Made by a program: the position numbers and the translations under genes. This document shows positions 1-8,957 of a DNA stretch of 64,000 nucleotides, piece after piece. The notes beneath the pieces were generated by a model. It was not told the origin of the DNA. It made no database searches and worked only from the letters and a program-made list of their open reading frames with translations. How positions within the stretch are numbered: position 1 is the first letter of the stretch; the number at the start of each line of letters is the position of its first letter. Where the stretch lies: NCBI GenBank assembly GCA_002811675.1, contig PDIM01000048.1, positions 1 through 64,000 of the forward strand. The letters run 5' to 3'. This stretch comes from Ichthyosporea sp. XGB-2017a. Taxonomy: Eukaryota; Opisthokonta; Ichthyosporea.

Positions 1-1100
1 CATTGTATTTTCCAGAACATTCCGATGCGAGTATTGGCATATTTCCTCGAAGTATAAATAAAGGAACGCCAGACCACGCTTAGCGAGGAACGGTAGTTCG
101 ATTCTTATTGGATTCTGGAAGATTGTCTAATTTTACTGACAGTCATTAATGACGGATCATAACAAGCACAATCTATAAAATAAACATTGGACTTGCAATT
201 TCGCTTTAAACGTCCAAGCCAATGTATGCTGGATTGTTAGAAAAGTCACCTGCTGCTAGCCTGCTATCCACAAATGCATTGGTAAAATAGGCGATGTTGA
301 AACACCTCTACAACGATCTTGACGTTCACACGACCACTAGTAGTTTAGTCTATACGACACCAAGTGTGACGTATACGCCAACAACTGTTAATTCAGATCC
401 GTTGTTTCCGCATCGTAAAATGAAGAAGATGGATCTTCATTCTTCAAACTTTTGGACCTAATAGGTTAGAGCCTTCCCCTGAAGCTCTAGTGACAACTCG
501 CAGCCAAGCTCAGTTAAGCCAAGAGAATATACACTGAACCAGGCACTGAACCAGTAATAAACCATGACACTAAAGACAACGACAATGTCATGTGTACGGC
601 TGCGGAGGTGAAAAGTACGCTACTGTTGTTGGCGATTATGTTCCGGAGGCTAATACTGGAGTCTGGAGCTCGTGAGGCAGAAACTGAGCACTTTTTGCAA
701 ACTCTTTCTGAGGAAAACCAAGCACGCGTGAATAGTAGTGACCATTTGAGCAGTTTGGTGACCAGTGGCAATCGGAAGGTTCACGCCGGGTGTTCCTTCA
801 CGTATTTACAAGGGTCAAGGGAGAACAAAAAGTGGCTGGATTTAACAACTGCAGGAGAAAGTCGCGAAAGTGTCCCAAAAATTGCTTTCGTCCCTTTGCC
901 AAAGATAGACAGTTGGTACGGGAACCAAGCTGGGGAATGGGACACTCAAAGAAACTTCCGACTTGAATTGAGAATGTTAGAATGTTCCTCGCGTGGCGAT
1001 CTTTTGCACCAAAAGCCCTACCTGACCCCGCTACCAATACTTGAAAGTTGAAACGACAAAGAAAGCTAAAGAATGCCATTGCACCCTGGACTACCAAGTG
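1..1100. other. Region without a recognisable gene
   Basis: Several short open frames occur, the longest at 590-1051 (+, 153 codons), but none shows a recognisable motif or a credible exon structure. Because a probable retroelement remnant begins just downstream, part of this stretch may be decayed 5' sequence of that element; this is inference only. Confidence 0.35.
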
Positions 1101-1128
1101 CTTTTAGCCGAACTCGGGAACATGTAGA

Positions 1129-1620
1129 CTCTCTCTCCTTTTGTGGTTCCGTCCATGAAACTCCCCAAACCGTTGCCGCTGTGTTTGCATTTGAACGCTG
1201 AAGGAATACAAATTGTGCTCTCGCCTAGGATACCTTTCTTTGACAACCTCCCCGTTTTTCTGCATCCCACCAATGGATTGACTCTTGAAGGTATGGCTAG
1301 GGTGCTGGAACGAAGAAGGGAACCGGAAAACGCTAGGATATAGGAGCAGATGTTTAACAGATGGTGAAAGGAAACTACACATTGTTGACAAGGAACTCAC
1401 TGCAGGTGTATATGGCGTAATAAGCTTTCATCATTTCCTATTATCCATTTTGAGGCCATTAGACGTGCGGTGTCTTTGCAAATGGCTGGAGAACCAATAC
1501 CTTTCCGACTTTCGGACGAACTCAGAGAAAAAGGCATACCCCGGCCTGGTACTTGGTGCCATGTGTTGGGGGAGGACGACAGAGGGGATACGTACCTGGC
1601 AGGAGTGCTTCTGCTCAGTG
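1129..1620 (+). mobile_element. Possible decayed Ty3/gypsy-type pol fragment (RNase H region)
   Basis: Three reading frames in succession carry weak but ordered resemblance to the reverse transcriptase/RNase H junction of Ty3/gypsy-like retroelements. Near 1150-1215 a stretch resembles the KPxxLxxDASxxGIGAVLS region. Near 1340-1430, in another frame, there is YRSRCLTDGER followed by HIVDKELTAGVYG, matching the usual SRxLxxxERxYxxxxKELxAVV pattern. Near 1557-1600, in a third frame, HVLGEDDRGD resembles the HIxGExNxWxDxLSRW pattern that follows RNase H. Frame changes and stop codons show it is not functional. No LTRs, integrase or gag region were identified. The match is by eye only, so it could be coincidence in part. 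Confidence 0.4.
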
Positions 1621-1719
1621 CTCACCCAGTCGTGACCACATTTCTTCTCTCAGCATGCACATACCCCCATTCAAGAGGCTTGTTTGCAACTGGCGGGGAA
1701 GATCATTGAGTTACACGGC

Positions 1720-3592
1720 CTGCAAAGAACACCTGTGCAGTTTCACACTGGCAGTGACAAAGACAAAACCAAATCTGAACTCTGAAGCTAACAACTGAAG
1801 GTCGTAAACTTTGCTAGCCACTTCTGGATATATATTCTTTGTATTCTTTCACAGAATTCAGTACATGCTAACACAATCAAGGCTCAAGGTATCGCTGGAA
1901 CAAAAGTTCAACATGTTAGGCCAACGGGCTGCTCAAACACCCCAGCGAACTCAACAAGGTTCTCAGCAACAAATTAAAACGAAGTATTAAAAACAACCCT
2001 GGCCTTTTTAAATCGGCTTTTCCGGCAATAATAATTCATAGTGAACAATGTGGATACGGGAAATGAAGTTACATATTTAAACCATCTCGGATTGATAAAT
2101 ATTTGGGATACGGTTTGGTCGAATGGGAGCGATATCGGAAGTCCCCAGACAGTTACAGAGAACACACACAAACCACAATCCAGTGAAGCATGTATAGCCC
2201 AGTGCCCACAACACACCCACAGAAACCGCTAGTCCTGTACTACAAAATGGCATATGAAAAGGTGCATGCCAGCAATAGGAAATAAAACTCATTTGCTATC
2301 TCCGAAACAGTCAGCTGCCACTTGCTAGTTGTCACTAAAACAACAGTGCCACAATAGCCAAGCCACACACTTCATATATGTGTGTCACTGGTCAGGGTCA
2401 TGAAGAGGAGGACGGCAATCCCCCAAGCCCCATCCAAGTGCCCCTTGTCCCGTTCGAGACGGGAGGAATCAAATCCCCGCAACAGGACGAAAGGCTAATT
2501 CCCAATTTCCGTAAACAAGAACAAGACAATCAACAGTGGAATCAAAAAATATATAATGTACAATGACATAAAATAAATAATACAAATAGGAGAATAATAA
2601 ATCCCCTTCAAAAGTTGCCCAATCCCCAGAATTAAATAAACAAATTATCAAATCTGCAAGAAAAAAAAAGAAACAATAAAAAAGAAAAGAAACAAAGAAG
2701 AAAAGAAAGATATAGTACACAGAAAAACAGAAAATAACCCAAACAAGCAAAAAGGGGGGATCAGTCCGAGACAGGCAGGGAGGGGGAAGGGAGGGTTATG
2801 GCAGAGAGTGGGGATTCCCTCCACCCCACACTGTCAACTCCTTGGTCAACTATGTAATAACAACCCTCAAATACCTACGCAGGTGCTTCAATAGTCCTGC
2901 CATCATGTGCAGTCACATTTTCTCCAAGGTATCACAACCTGCTGAGACAGGGATTTTGTTTTGTTTAGATTTATTTAGTTGGAAATTTGTTTTTTTGTTT
3001 TTTTGGTGACTGTATAGTAAGTCTGTATTTGTGATTTCGATTTTCTATCCGTGCCTGTGTGATTGTTTTATTAGTTTTTTTTGAATTTCGTTTATTCTGT
3101 GAAACCGAATCTTCTTGTTCACTCCACACACACACACTTTTCTCTCGCCCTTTTTCTCTTTATCTCAAAAAAGGAAGTCTTTTTTGAAACTGCTCCTTTT
3201 AATTGTTATTTGATACACCGCAAAATATAACTACAACGTAAGAGTGGGAAGAGAATGCATAGTCAGTAGATTATACTTTAGTTGTAAGCTCACAAATTTT
3301 GACTCACACCTCATTTTTTTATGAACTTGAAGGAGATTATCGAAAGAACCTGCACAAATAAGTCCCCCCATGTACTGTTGTTTACTTCCTTTGTTTGTTT
3401 ACCCTTTTTGGGAACTTTATTGCTATTTATTGACTACCTGACTTACCTCAACATGTTATATGGATGGACAACGAAGTGAGAGGCGTTTAAACAAGCACAA
3501 ATTTAAACAAGCAAAAATGATGTGGTTGCCATAAGCAAAGCTTTCTGCGCCGTAAAGGAAGAGGCGGTAGAAGGCACGAATTTGTTGCCTGG
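1720..3592. other. Region without a recognisable gene; A-rich and purine-rich tracts
   Basis: No convincing coding region. The stretch 2640-2760 is strongly A/G-biased on the + strand and yields only a spurious hydrophobic frame on the other strand. 2950-3200 is T-rich. No tRNA, LTR or splice-linked exons were recognised. Confidence 0.4.
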
Positions 3593-4000
3593 TTAGCTTG
3601 CGCTTGTTGAACTTGAGGGGGTCGGGTGAGCAGAAGAAGTCCCTTGAGAACTACTGGATGAAGTTGGCATAACTGCTGAAGCAGAAAACGTCACTTGAGG
3701 ACCACTGGAAGACGTTGGCTTTACCGTTGACGAAGACGAAATCACTTGGGGACCACCAGAGGGCGCTGGTTTTACCTGTGGAGCAAAAGATGAAACTTTA
3801 GCACTGCTTGGTGTGGAGCTAGGGACTGCAGTGTTCGAGGGATGAGGTGTTGCCGAAGTTGATAGTGGCTTGGGGAATGTTCCACATCCTTTATGTTCTG
3901 ATGGCGTAAGGAAGTTGGTCATTAGACTAATAGATGAATCATTCGGCGAAGACGAATTAAATTGAAGAACATCAGGGAGGTACATAAAGCCGGGAATCAA
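3593..4000 (-). CDS. Ser/Pro/Thr-rich low-complexity ORF with 17-residue repeats (hypothetical)
   Basis: An open frame of about 135 codons whose C-terminal two thirds is almost entirely Ser, Pro, Thr, Ala and Val. It contains three to four imperfect 17-residue units recognisable by GPQV followed by SSS or SAS and KPTSSS. At DNA level these are 51-nt units beginning near 3650, 3701 and 3752, with a weaker fourth near 3803. Composition is mucin-like or linker-like. It may be the last exon of a longer gene on the minus strand, since no signal peptide or domain is visible, or a non-coding repeat that happens to be open. Function unknown. Confidence 0.3.
   Translation of the reverse strand: MIPGFMYLPDVLQFNSSSPNDSSISLMTNFLTPSEHKGCGTFPKPLSTSATPHPSNTAVPSSTPSSAKVSSFAPQVKPAPSGGPQVISSSSTVKPTSSSGPQVTFSASAVMPTSSSSSQGTSSAHPTPSSSTSAS
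3648..3803. repeat. 51-nt imperfect tandem repeat (about 3 units)
   Basis: Units starting at 3650 (actactgga), 3701 (accactgga) and 3752 (accaccaga) have an exact 51-nt period. The period is a multiple of three, so the minus-strand frame stays open across the array. Confidence 0.65.
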
Positions 4001-4792
4001 GTCTCAAATTGAGGAACGGCGAGGTACTTTAACAACTCGTGAGATACAAAGCTTGAGATTTCAGATTGGCTGCCGTTCGCTTTCTACAAGCAAATGAATA
4101 AATGTATATAGTGTTCAAAATTAGTTCTAGATAATCCGTAGATGTTTATTTAACACAAACTACTGCAATACTTTAAAATTTTTTAGAAAAAAAAAAACAT
4201 TATTATTTGAACTTATTTAGCCTTCGGTGAATCTGTGGGAAGCTAGCTGGCTTCTAGTTATCTACTTGCTTACCAAAAAATAAAAAAAAAAACTAATAAA
4301 ACAAATTCAGTGAAATGATTTGTTTGATTTGATTTCATTTTATTTGAGCAAACAACCAATGAGCCTTGAAACAACAATGACCTAACTTTCTTACGTCTCT
4401 GGCACAAAACTACACTGGTAGACTGATCATGATCATGACATGAATTCACACGGAAAAAGGTTAGCAGGAATTGTTACAACATCTGTGTAATGTTTTAATT
4501 TTGACTGTGTCCCATGGCTTATAGCTATGTCTGTATGTACATAGTTAGCTGTTTAGTGCAGAATGTAATGGGACGTAACAACCCTTTTTCTCAAAAAATA
4601 ACAGCTGTTTCGTTTGTGTTACGTCAGAATATATTTTTCAGCTGCAAGAATTTACAGTACAAATACGAGTGCCAGAACAGAAGAGTGCAACTTGTAAAAT
4701 GTCATTATTGTTTTCTAATTTTAGTTATTTTTTGAGCGAATCAAAATTGCGAAACTGATTGTCGAAACTAGCTAATGTGTCGAAACTAGCTA
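4001..4792. other. AT-rich intergenic region upstream of the FAD oxidoreductase gene
   Basis: AT-rich sequence with A runs near 4185 and 4280; no supported gene. At its end lies a perfect 18-nt tandem duplication (gtcgaaactagctaatgt-type unit, about 4760-4796). Each unit contains an ATG. The first ATG, at 4775, opens a four-codon frame ending in TAG; the second, at 4793, starts the main ORF. Confidence 0.5.
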
Positions 4793-6889
4793 ATGAATGT
4801 GGTGATGAGAAAGATTAATTGTTTTGATTCATGTGTGGGAATCGTTCCCCTCCTTGTCATTGGTTTATGCTTATGTGCATTGGCACTGTTGTCCTCTCCC
4901 AGTGTGGTGATTGTGCAAGCTGCCCCTCCTATCCCTCCCCCCGAGTTTGTCTCTGTGAAGGATGATGACGGTCCTACTGATGATCCCTGGGTGCAGGAAG
5001 GCTGCTGCACCCCCTCTGATTCCTCCTGTTGGCCTACCGAGCATGACATTACCAGACTCGCTGAAGACATGGAGGACGGAAAGGTGGAGAGAAACCTTGT
5101 GAATGGCGTACCTGAAAAAGAATTTATTCTGGCTTTATCCAAGCTTGGGTGGGGCACAGAGCAAATCAATGAGGCCCTAAAGAAATATCATGGAATTGCA
5201 AAAGGCCCAGAAATAACTGTTCATTCTCAAGTGGCTAGTTTAATTAAGCAGCAATGTGCTGGCAATAATTCTGATTCCTGGACTGACACCTGCAACTTCC
5301 TCACTGAACCTTTGGTGGGTCGTGGAAGGGATATGAAGGCGGTGTATGTGGCCAATCTGAAGGATCCACGTGATACACATTGTAGCTTTGAAGAATTGTC
5401 AGGGGGAACCACCGAATTTTGTGCAATGGCAATGCGGAATGCGCCTCAGGTGCAGAGTCCTCCCCTCATTGTTGCATGGCCCACTAAGGCGGAACATGTG
5501 GTGAGCGCTGTCAAGTTTGCCCGCAAGCACAATTTGTGTGTGAGTGTGGCTGGTGCAGGACATGACTACTTCAACAGACACTCCAATGGGAATAGTCTGC
5601 TCATCCGTACCAGTCTGTTGAAGTCTGGCAAATACAATAATGAGAGTGAAACCTTCACACTTGGTGCCGGTATGACCGACATGGATGTGGGTGAGTTTAC
5701 AAGGCCATACGGTCGCATGGTGGTCCATGGATGGGGCGCGACGGTTGGTATAGTTGGCTTCACCACCTCTGGAGGGGAAGGCACGAGCAGTTCCAAGCAT
5801 GGCTTTGCTGCCGATAACATTGAGGAGGCGGAGATTGTGACTGCAGACGGAGTGCTGAGAACAGTGAATAGACACAAGGATGCGGATCTGTGGTGGGCAC
5901 TGCGAGGAGCAGGAGGGTCCACATGAGGGGTCATCACTTCACTGACGGTCAAAGCGTATAAGGAACCAAAGATGGAATATAGAACTGTCACCGCAATTAT
6001 AGGTATCTGTAACGGCACAGACAAAGCACCGTACCGCAAAGCACACGAGAGACTGTTGGACTTTGTATCCAAGTGGGACAGTACCATTAATGGGCAAGTG
6101 GTGTCAATCCCACATCCTTTATCAGGAAGTAGCTGTCTGGGCTGGCAGATTAACTTATTCTTTGTTCGTGAGATTAATGACACACATAGTGAGTGGCCTG
6201 CGGTTACAGAGGAGTTCATAAAGAACTGGGTAAAGGAATTGGAGGAGCTTAAATTGGCGACAGTTACGCATGACCGTTATCCCGTTTCAGATGCTGGCAA
6301 GCTAGTGCTGAGTTACCTTCTAGATACAGAGGGAGTGTCTCCAAACTATGTGGGCAAAGTCGAAACGATCTTTAAACTACCGGTCATCATTCCGCAATTC
6401 GCCGCCACCTTTGCCATATCATCTGGCGCTTTGACCAAGGAGGTGGCGTACGGAGGAAAATTGCTGGATACGATGACCAATGGGGTAGAAAGTTGCCTCA
6501 GGGATATTAAAGAAGGTGCAGCAAAGGGCCCAGATTTCACAAATTTCTCAGGGATGTGCATGTTTGCCGTTGCTTTTGATTACCGATTGGATGTGGCTCG
6601 AAGGAATGATGACAGTCTGGACGAAGACAGTTGCCTCGCGCCGGGATTGCATCAGGCCGCCATGGACGTACATAGCTTTAGCGATTATGATATTTTGTAC
6701 TCCTTGAGTGATATGTCCGTGCAGAACCACGCAAACAGGTACGATCCCAAATGGCAAACTCGCTTCTGGGGCGGTAACTACGATAGGCTGTTGAAGATCA
6801 AGAGCCACTATGACCCAGATAATCTCTTCTGGTGCCGTCATTGTGTGGGAAGTGAGGCATCTCGAAAGCGAACCGTCCGAAAACGATAA
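4793..6889 (+). pseudogene. FAD-linked oxidoreductase, berberine-bridge-enzyme type, interrupted by an in-frame TGA
   Basis: A single frame runs from ATG 4793 to TAA 6889 (698 codons plus stop), broken only by TGA at 5924-5926 (codon 378). Residues about 10-43 are a hydrophobic signal peptide or anchor, followed by a Cys-containing extension. Residues about 225-420 form the FAD_binding_4 (PCMH) fold: GAGHD with His257 at the position of the His that binds FAD covalently in this family, and GFTTSGGEGT plus ADNIEEAEIVTADG. The C-terminus carries the BBE domain (RFWGGNYDRLLKIKSHYDPDN then WCRHCVG). The TGA falls in GGST-stop-GVITSLTVKAY, where relatives have an aromatic residue, often Trp (TGG). 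Neighbouring genes use TGA as a true stop, so this is a nonsense mutation, a sequencing error or readthrough. Likely a secreted or membrane-bound oxidase; substrate unknown. An AATAAA lies 62 nt after the stop. Confidence 0.8.
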
Positions 6890-6950
6890 AGTTTGTAGAG
6901 GGAATGTTAAGCATCTCCCAAGTCTTTTACAAGAAACTTTCGAGGAAAGA

Positions 6951-6956
6951 AATAAA
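6951..6956 (+). terminator. Poly(A) signal AATAAA of the FAD oxidoreductase gene
   Basis: AATAAA 62 nt downstream of the TAA at 6889. The rest of 6890-7270 is the shared 3' space between this gene and the convergent GT32 gene, whose own AATAAA on the minus strand is at 7215-7220. Confidence 0.6.
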
Positions 6957-7214
6957 GACTAAAACAGTAATTTATATTACTGTGATTCTGGCTATGTAAT
7001 AGTAACTGATCACGTGCACAATTTGCCTCTCCAGTAAGGTATCTCTCCAGTCGAAACTCGAAACATTTATGGAATCGGGACGTTTTTGTGCCATCGCTAA
7101 CCCTACCCTAAAAATCTCTTATGTCTCTCTTTTCTCTCCATATCTTTTCTCTTTCTTCTCCGCCCATGCATGCCAAACAGGGAGCTCCCTGATGCCAAAT
7201 GCCAATACATTCAG

Positions 7215-7220
7215 TTTATT
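7215..7220 (-). terminator. Poly(A) signal AATAAA of the GT32 gene
   Basis: TTTATT on the + strand, about 50 nt beyond the minus-strand stop at 7271. Confidence 0.5.
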
Positions 7221-7270
7221 TTCAAATTTCAGGCATTCCGCATTGAATAACTCGAACTGGCTCTTTCAAG

Positions 7271-8404
7271 CTATCCATTGCATCGGTCTTTGAAAAGAAC
7301 ATCCGCAGAATATACCCCATTAACTTTTGCTTCAGCTTCTTCGCTCCAGTGGCCAATTCGCTTTTCATTTCCTTGAGAGTGACCCCTTTGTGTGTTGCTG
7401 TAATTTCCACTAGTGTCCCATTTGAATATTGCATTTATCCCCGCGAAATCGTCGGGGCCGAAATACCGATATTTTCCTAGCCCAGGCTTGCTGCCCCATA
7501 TTTTTTTCTTTTTCTTTCCACTTTCCACATGGGCATCCCAGACTGCCTTATGAATAGATAGAGTCATTATATGTGGTCCTGTAGTAAACAAAATTAGGTT
7601 ACCGCGATGTCCAGGACCGTTGACATTGTCTTCAAAAATGTCCTCTTCCCTACCCAAGTACAGGCTTCTAAGCATAAATATCATGTTGTGAAAAGTCTCT
7701 GCAAGGAAAATGTGACCAGGTTCAGAGAAAATCATCCACTGAATCAGTGTGCGCTTGACCGGAAGCTTTGCTTTGGCCTGGAAGAGCGCGCTTTCAAATG
7801 GTTGATTTTTACCCAAATGTGTGCTATTCCGAGCAATATTCTCAAATGTATGAGGTTCAGATCCGAAAATAAAACCGTCATCTTCGCGAACAAATGAGTC
7901 CAGGTTATAATCAAAACTGGAGTCGGCATCAATGTATGCGCCCCCATAAACATAAAGAACTGCATACCGCCAAATGTCAGCTTTCATAGCCGCTAGACGC
8001 GGATTCACATTATTGAATGCCCAAAGTACACTGGTCCCACTATAAAAATGCTCCATAAATTCTTGACAATCATGATCGTCAACTGCAATGTATTTCCAAG
8101 CTGGATTTCTATCAATAAATGTTTGTGTGTGGGGGGGAATCGTCGACGGCAGCTGTTTCATCGTTTGCCAAATAAATCTTGGAATTCGCTTTCCTCCAAC
8201 ATCACTGGAACTGTATATACTCCTCCACTTCGCTGGGGCTGTATGTAGTGCAGTGAACATTTGTTCGCGGGTGGGCAAAGGAGGCATGTCAAATCCGGGT
8301 GTTTCCCTTAAATGTATTGAGAGCAAAGGCCTGGATGATATACCAGGTGGCGAGAAGCAAACAAATATACAAACAGCGAACCCCAGACTCAAAAGCACTT
8401 TCAT
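7271..8404 (-). CDS. GT32 family glycosyltransferase (OCH1/DXD sugar-binding type)
   Basis: Type II Golgi-like glycosyltransferase, 377 residues from the ATG at 8404. The N-terminus MKVLLSLGFAVCIFVCF is a signal anchor. The catalytic region has the Gly_transf_sug signature: IPRFIWQTMK, then MKADIWRYAVLYVYGGAYIDADSS, whose DAD (about residues 158-160) is the metal/nucleotide-sugar-binding DXD motif. The frame stays open upstream to about 8494, but a canonical intron could occupy 8431-8498 (GTAAGT to GTAG, 68 nt) in the 5' leader. The ATG at 8404 also begins an ideal signal anchor, so I prefer it; an alternative ATG is at 8491. The stop is TAG. The gene is convergent with the FAD gene. The acceptor sugar cannot be told from sequence. 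Confidence 0.85.
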   Translation of the reverse strand: MKVLLSLGFAVCIFVCFSPPGISSRPLLSIHLRETPGFDMPPLPTREQMFTALHTAPAKWRSIYSSSDVGGKRIPRFIWQTMKQLPSTIPPHTQTFIDRNPAWKYIAVDDHDCQEFMEHFYSGTSVLWAFNNVNPRLAAMKADIWRYAVLYVYGGAYIDADSSFDYNLDSFVREDDGFIFGSEPHTFENIARNSTHLGKNQPFESALFQAKAKLPVKRTLIQWMIFSEPGHIFLAETFHNMIFMLRSLYLGREEDIFEDNVNGPGHRGNLILFTTGPHIMTLSIHKAVWDAHVESGKKKKKIWGSKPGLGKYRYFGPDDFAGINAIFKWDTSGNYSNTQRGHSQGNEKRIGHWSEEAEAKVNGVYSADVLFKDRCNG

Positions 8405-8952
8405 TGCCGTCTGCCCCCTAGAAAGTGCGACTACAATCGCAAAAAAACTAGCAGAGACGATATTTGCATCGAAAAACGTGCCTTTTTTCATCACTTACTC
8501 TATACCTCAAGGGTGGTCCCGATTCTTATTTGTTTTTTTCGTGGACTTGAAAGTGTTATGGTATCTGCTGCAGATCAACCCACACAGCAGTACACAGCAA
8601 CGTCAGGTGTCCACTCTGAAGCACACTCACACCTCTCTAGCAGACCCTGGGCCTAAAAACACAGGCAATAGTTGAAGGAATGAAATTATATCTATAACAT
8701 ATATGTAATCAATCAGCTGATGGGGCTGGGGCTCGATCTGCCTTTTTGGCACTAGAGAGTTGGGTAGCCGTGAAAAATCGAGTGTGGAAACTGGAATGGC
8801 GCAGTCCGCAGACAAAAGTCAAATAGAATCAGTTGTTGGCGTCAGCCTGTGCCCTGTGGTAATTTGTGAATTGTGGGCAGATTTTTGCATGAAACGCCTA
8901 ACAATCACAAGATTTCAAAGAAAGTAAGTACCATTCGAGAATTCTAGACTTT
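8405..8952. other. Intergenic spacer between the GT32 and histidine kinase genes
   Basis: Probably holds the GT32 promoter and leader (possible leader intron 8431-8498) and the 3' end of the histidine kinase gene. No other coding signal was recognised. Confidence 0.5.
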
Positions 8953-8957
8953 TTATT
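8952..8957 (-). terminator. Poly(A) signal AATAAA overlapping the histidine kinase stop codon
   Basis: On the minus strand the gene ends GCTGAATAAAAAG, with the TAA stop as the third to fifth bases of AATAAA. No closer alternative signal was seen. Confidence 0.5.

Noticed and set aside
2469-2750. Very hydrophobic minus-strand frame rich in Phe
   Set aside because: It is the complement of an A/G-rich simple-sequence tract; composition explains the apparent membrane protein.
5924-5926. Alternative genetic code with TGA as Trp
   Set aside because: SRP54, IWS1, DYNLT2B and the MAGUK all end correctly at TGA at the expected C-terminus, so TGA is a normal stop here.
8405-8494. N-terminal extension of the GT32 protein to 8494
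   Set aside because: The first codon is GTG, a typical intron fits inside the extension, and the ATG at 8404 begins a standard signal anchor.
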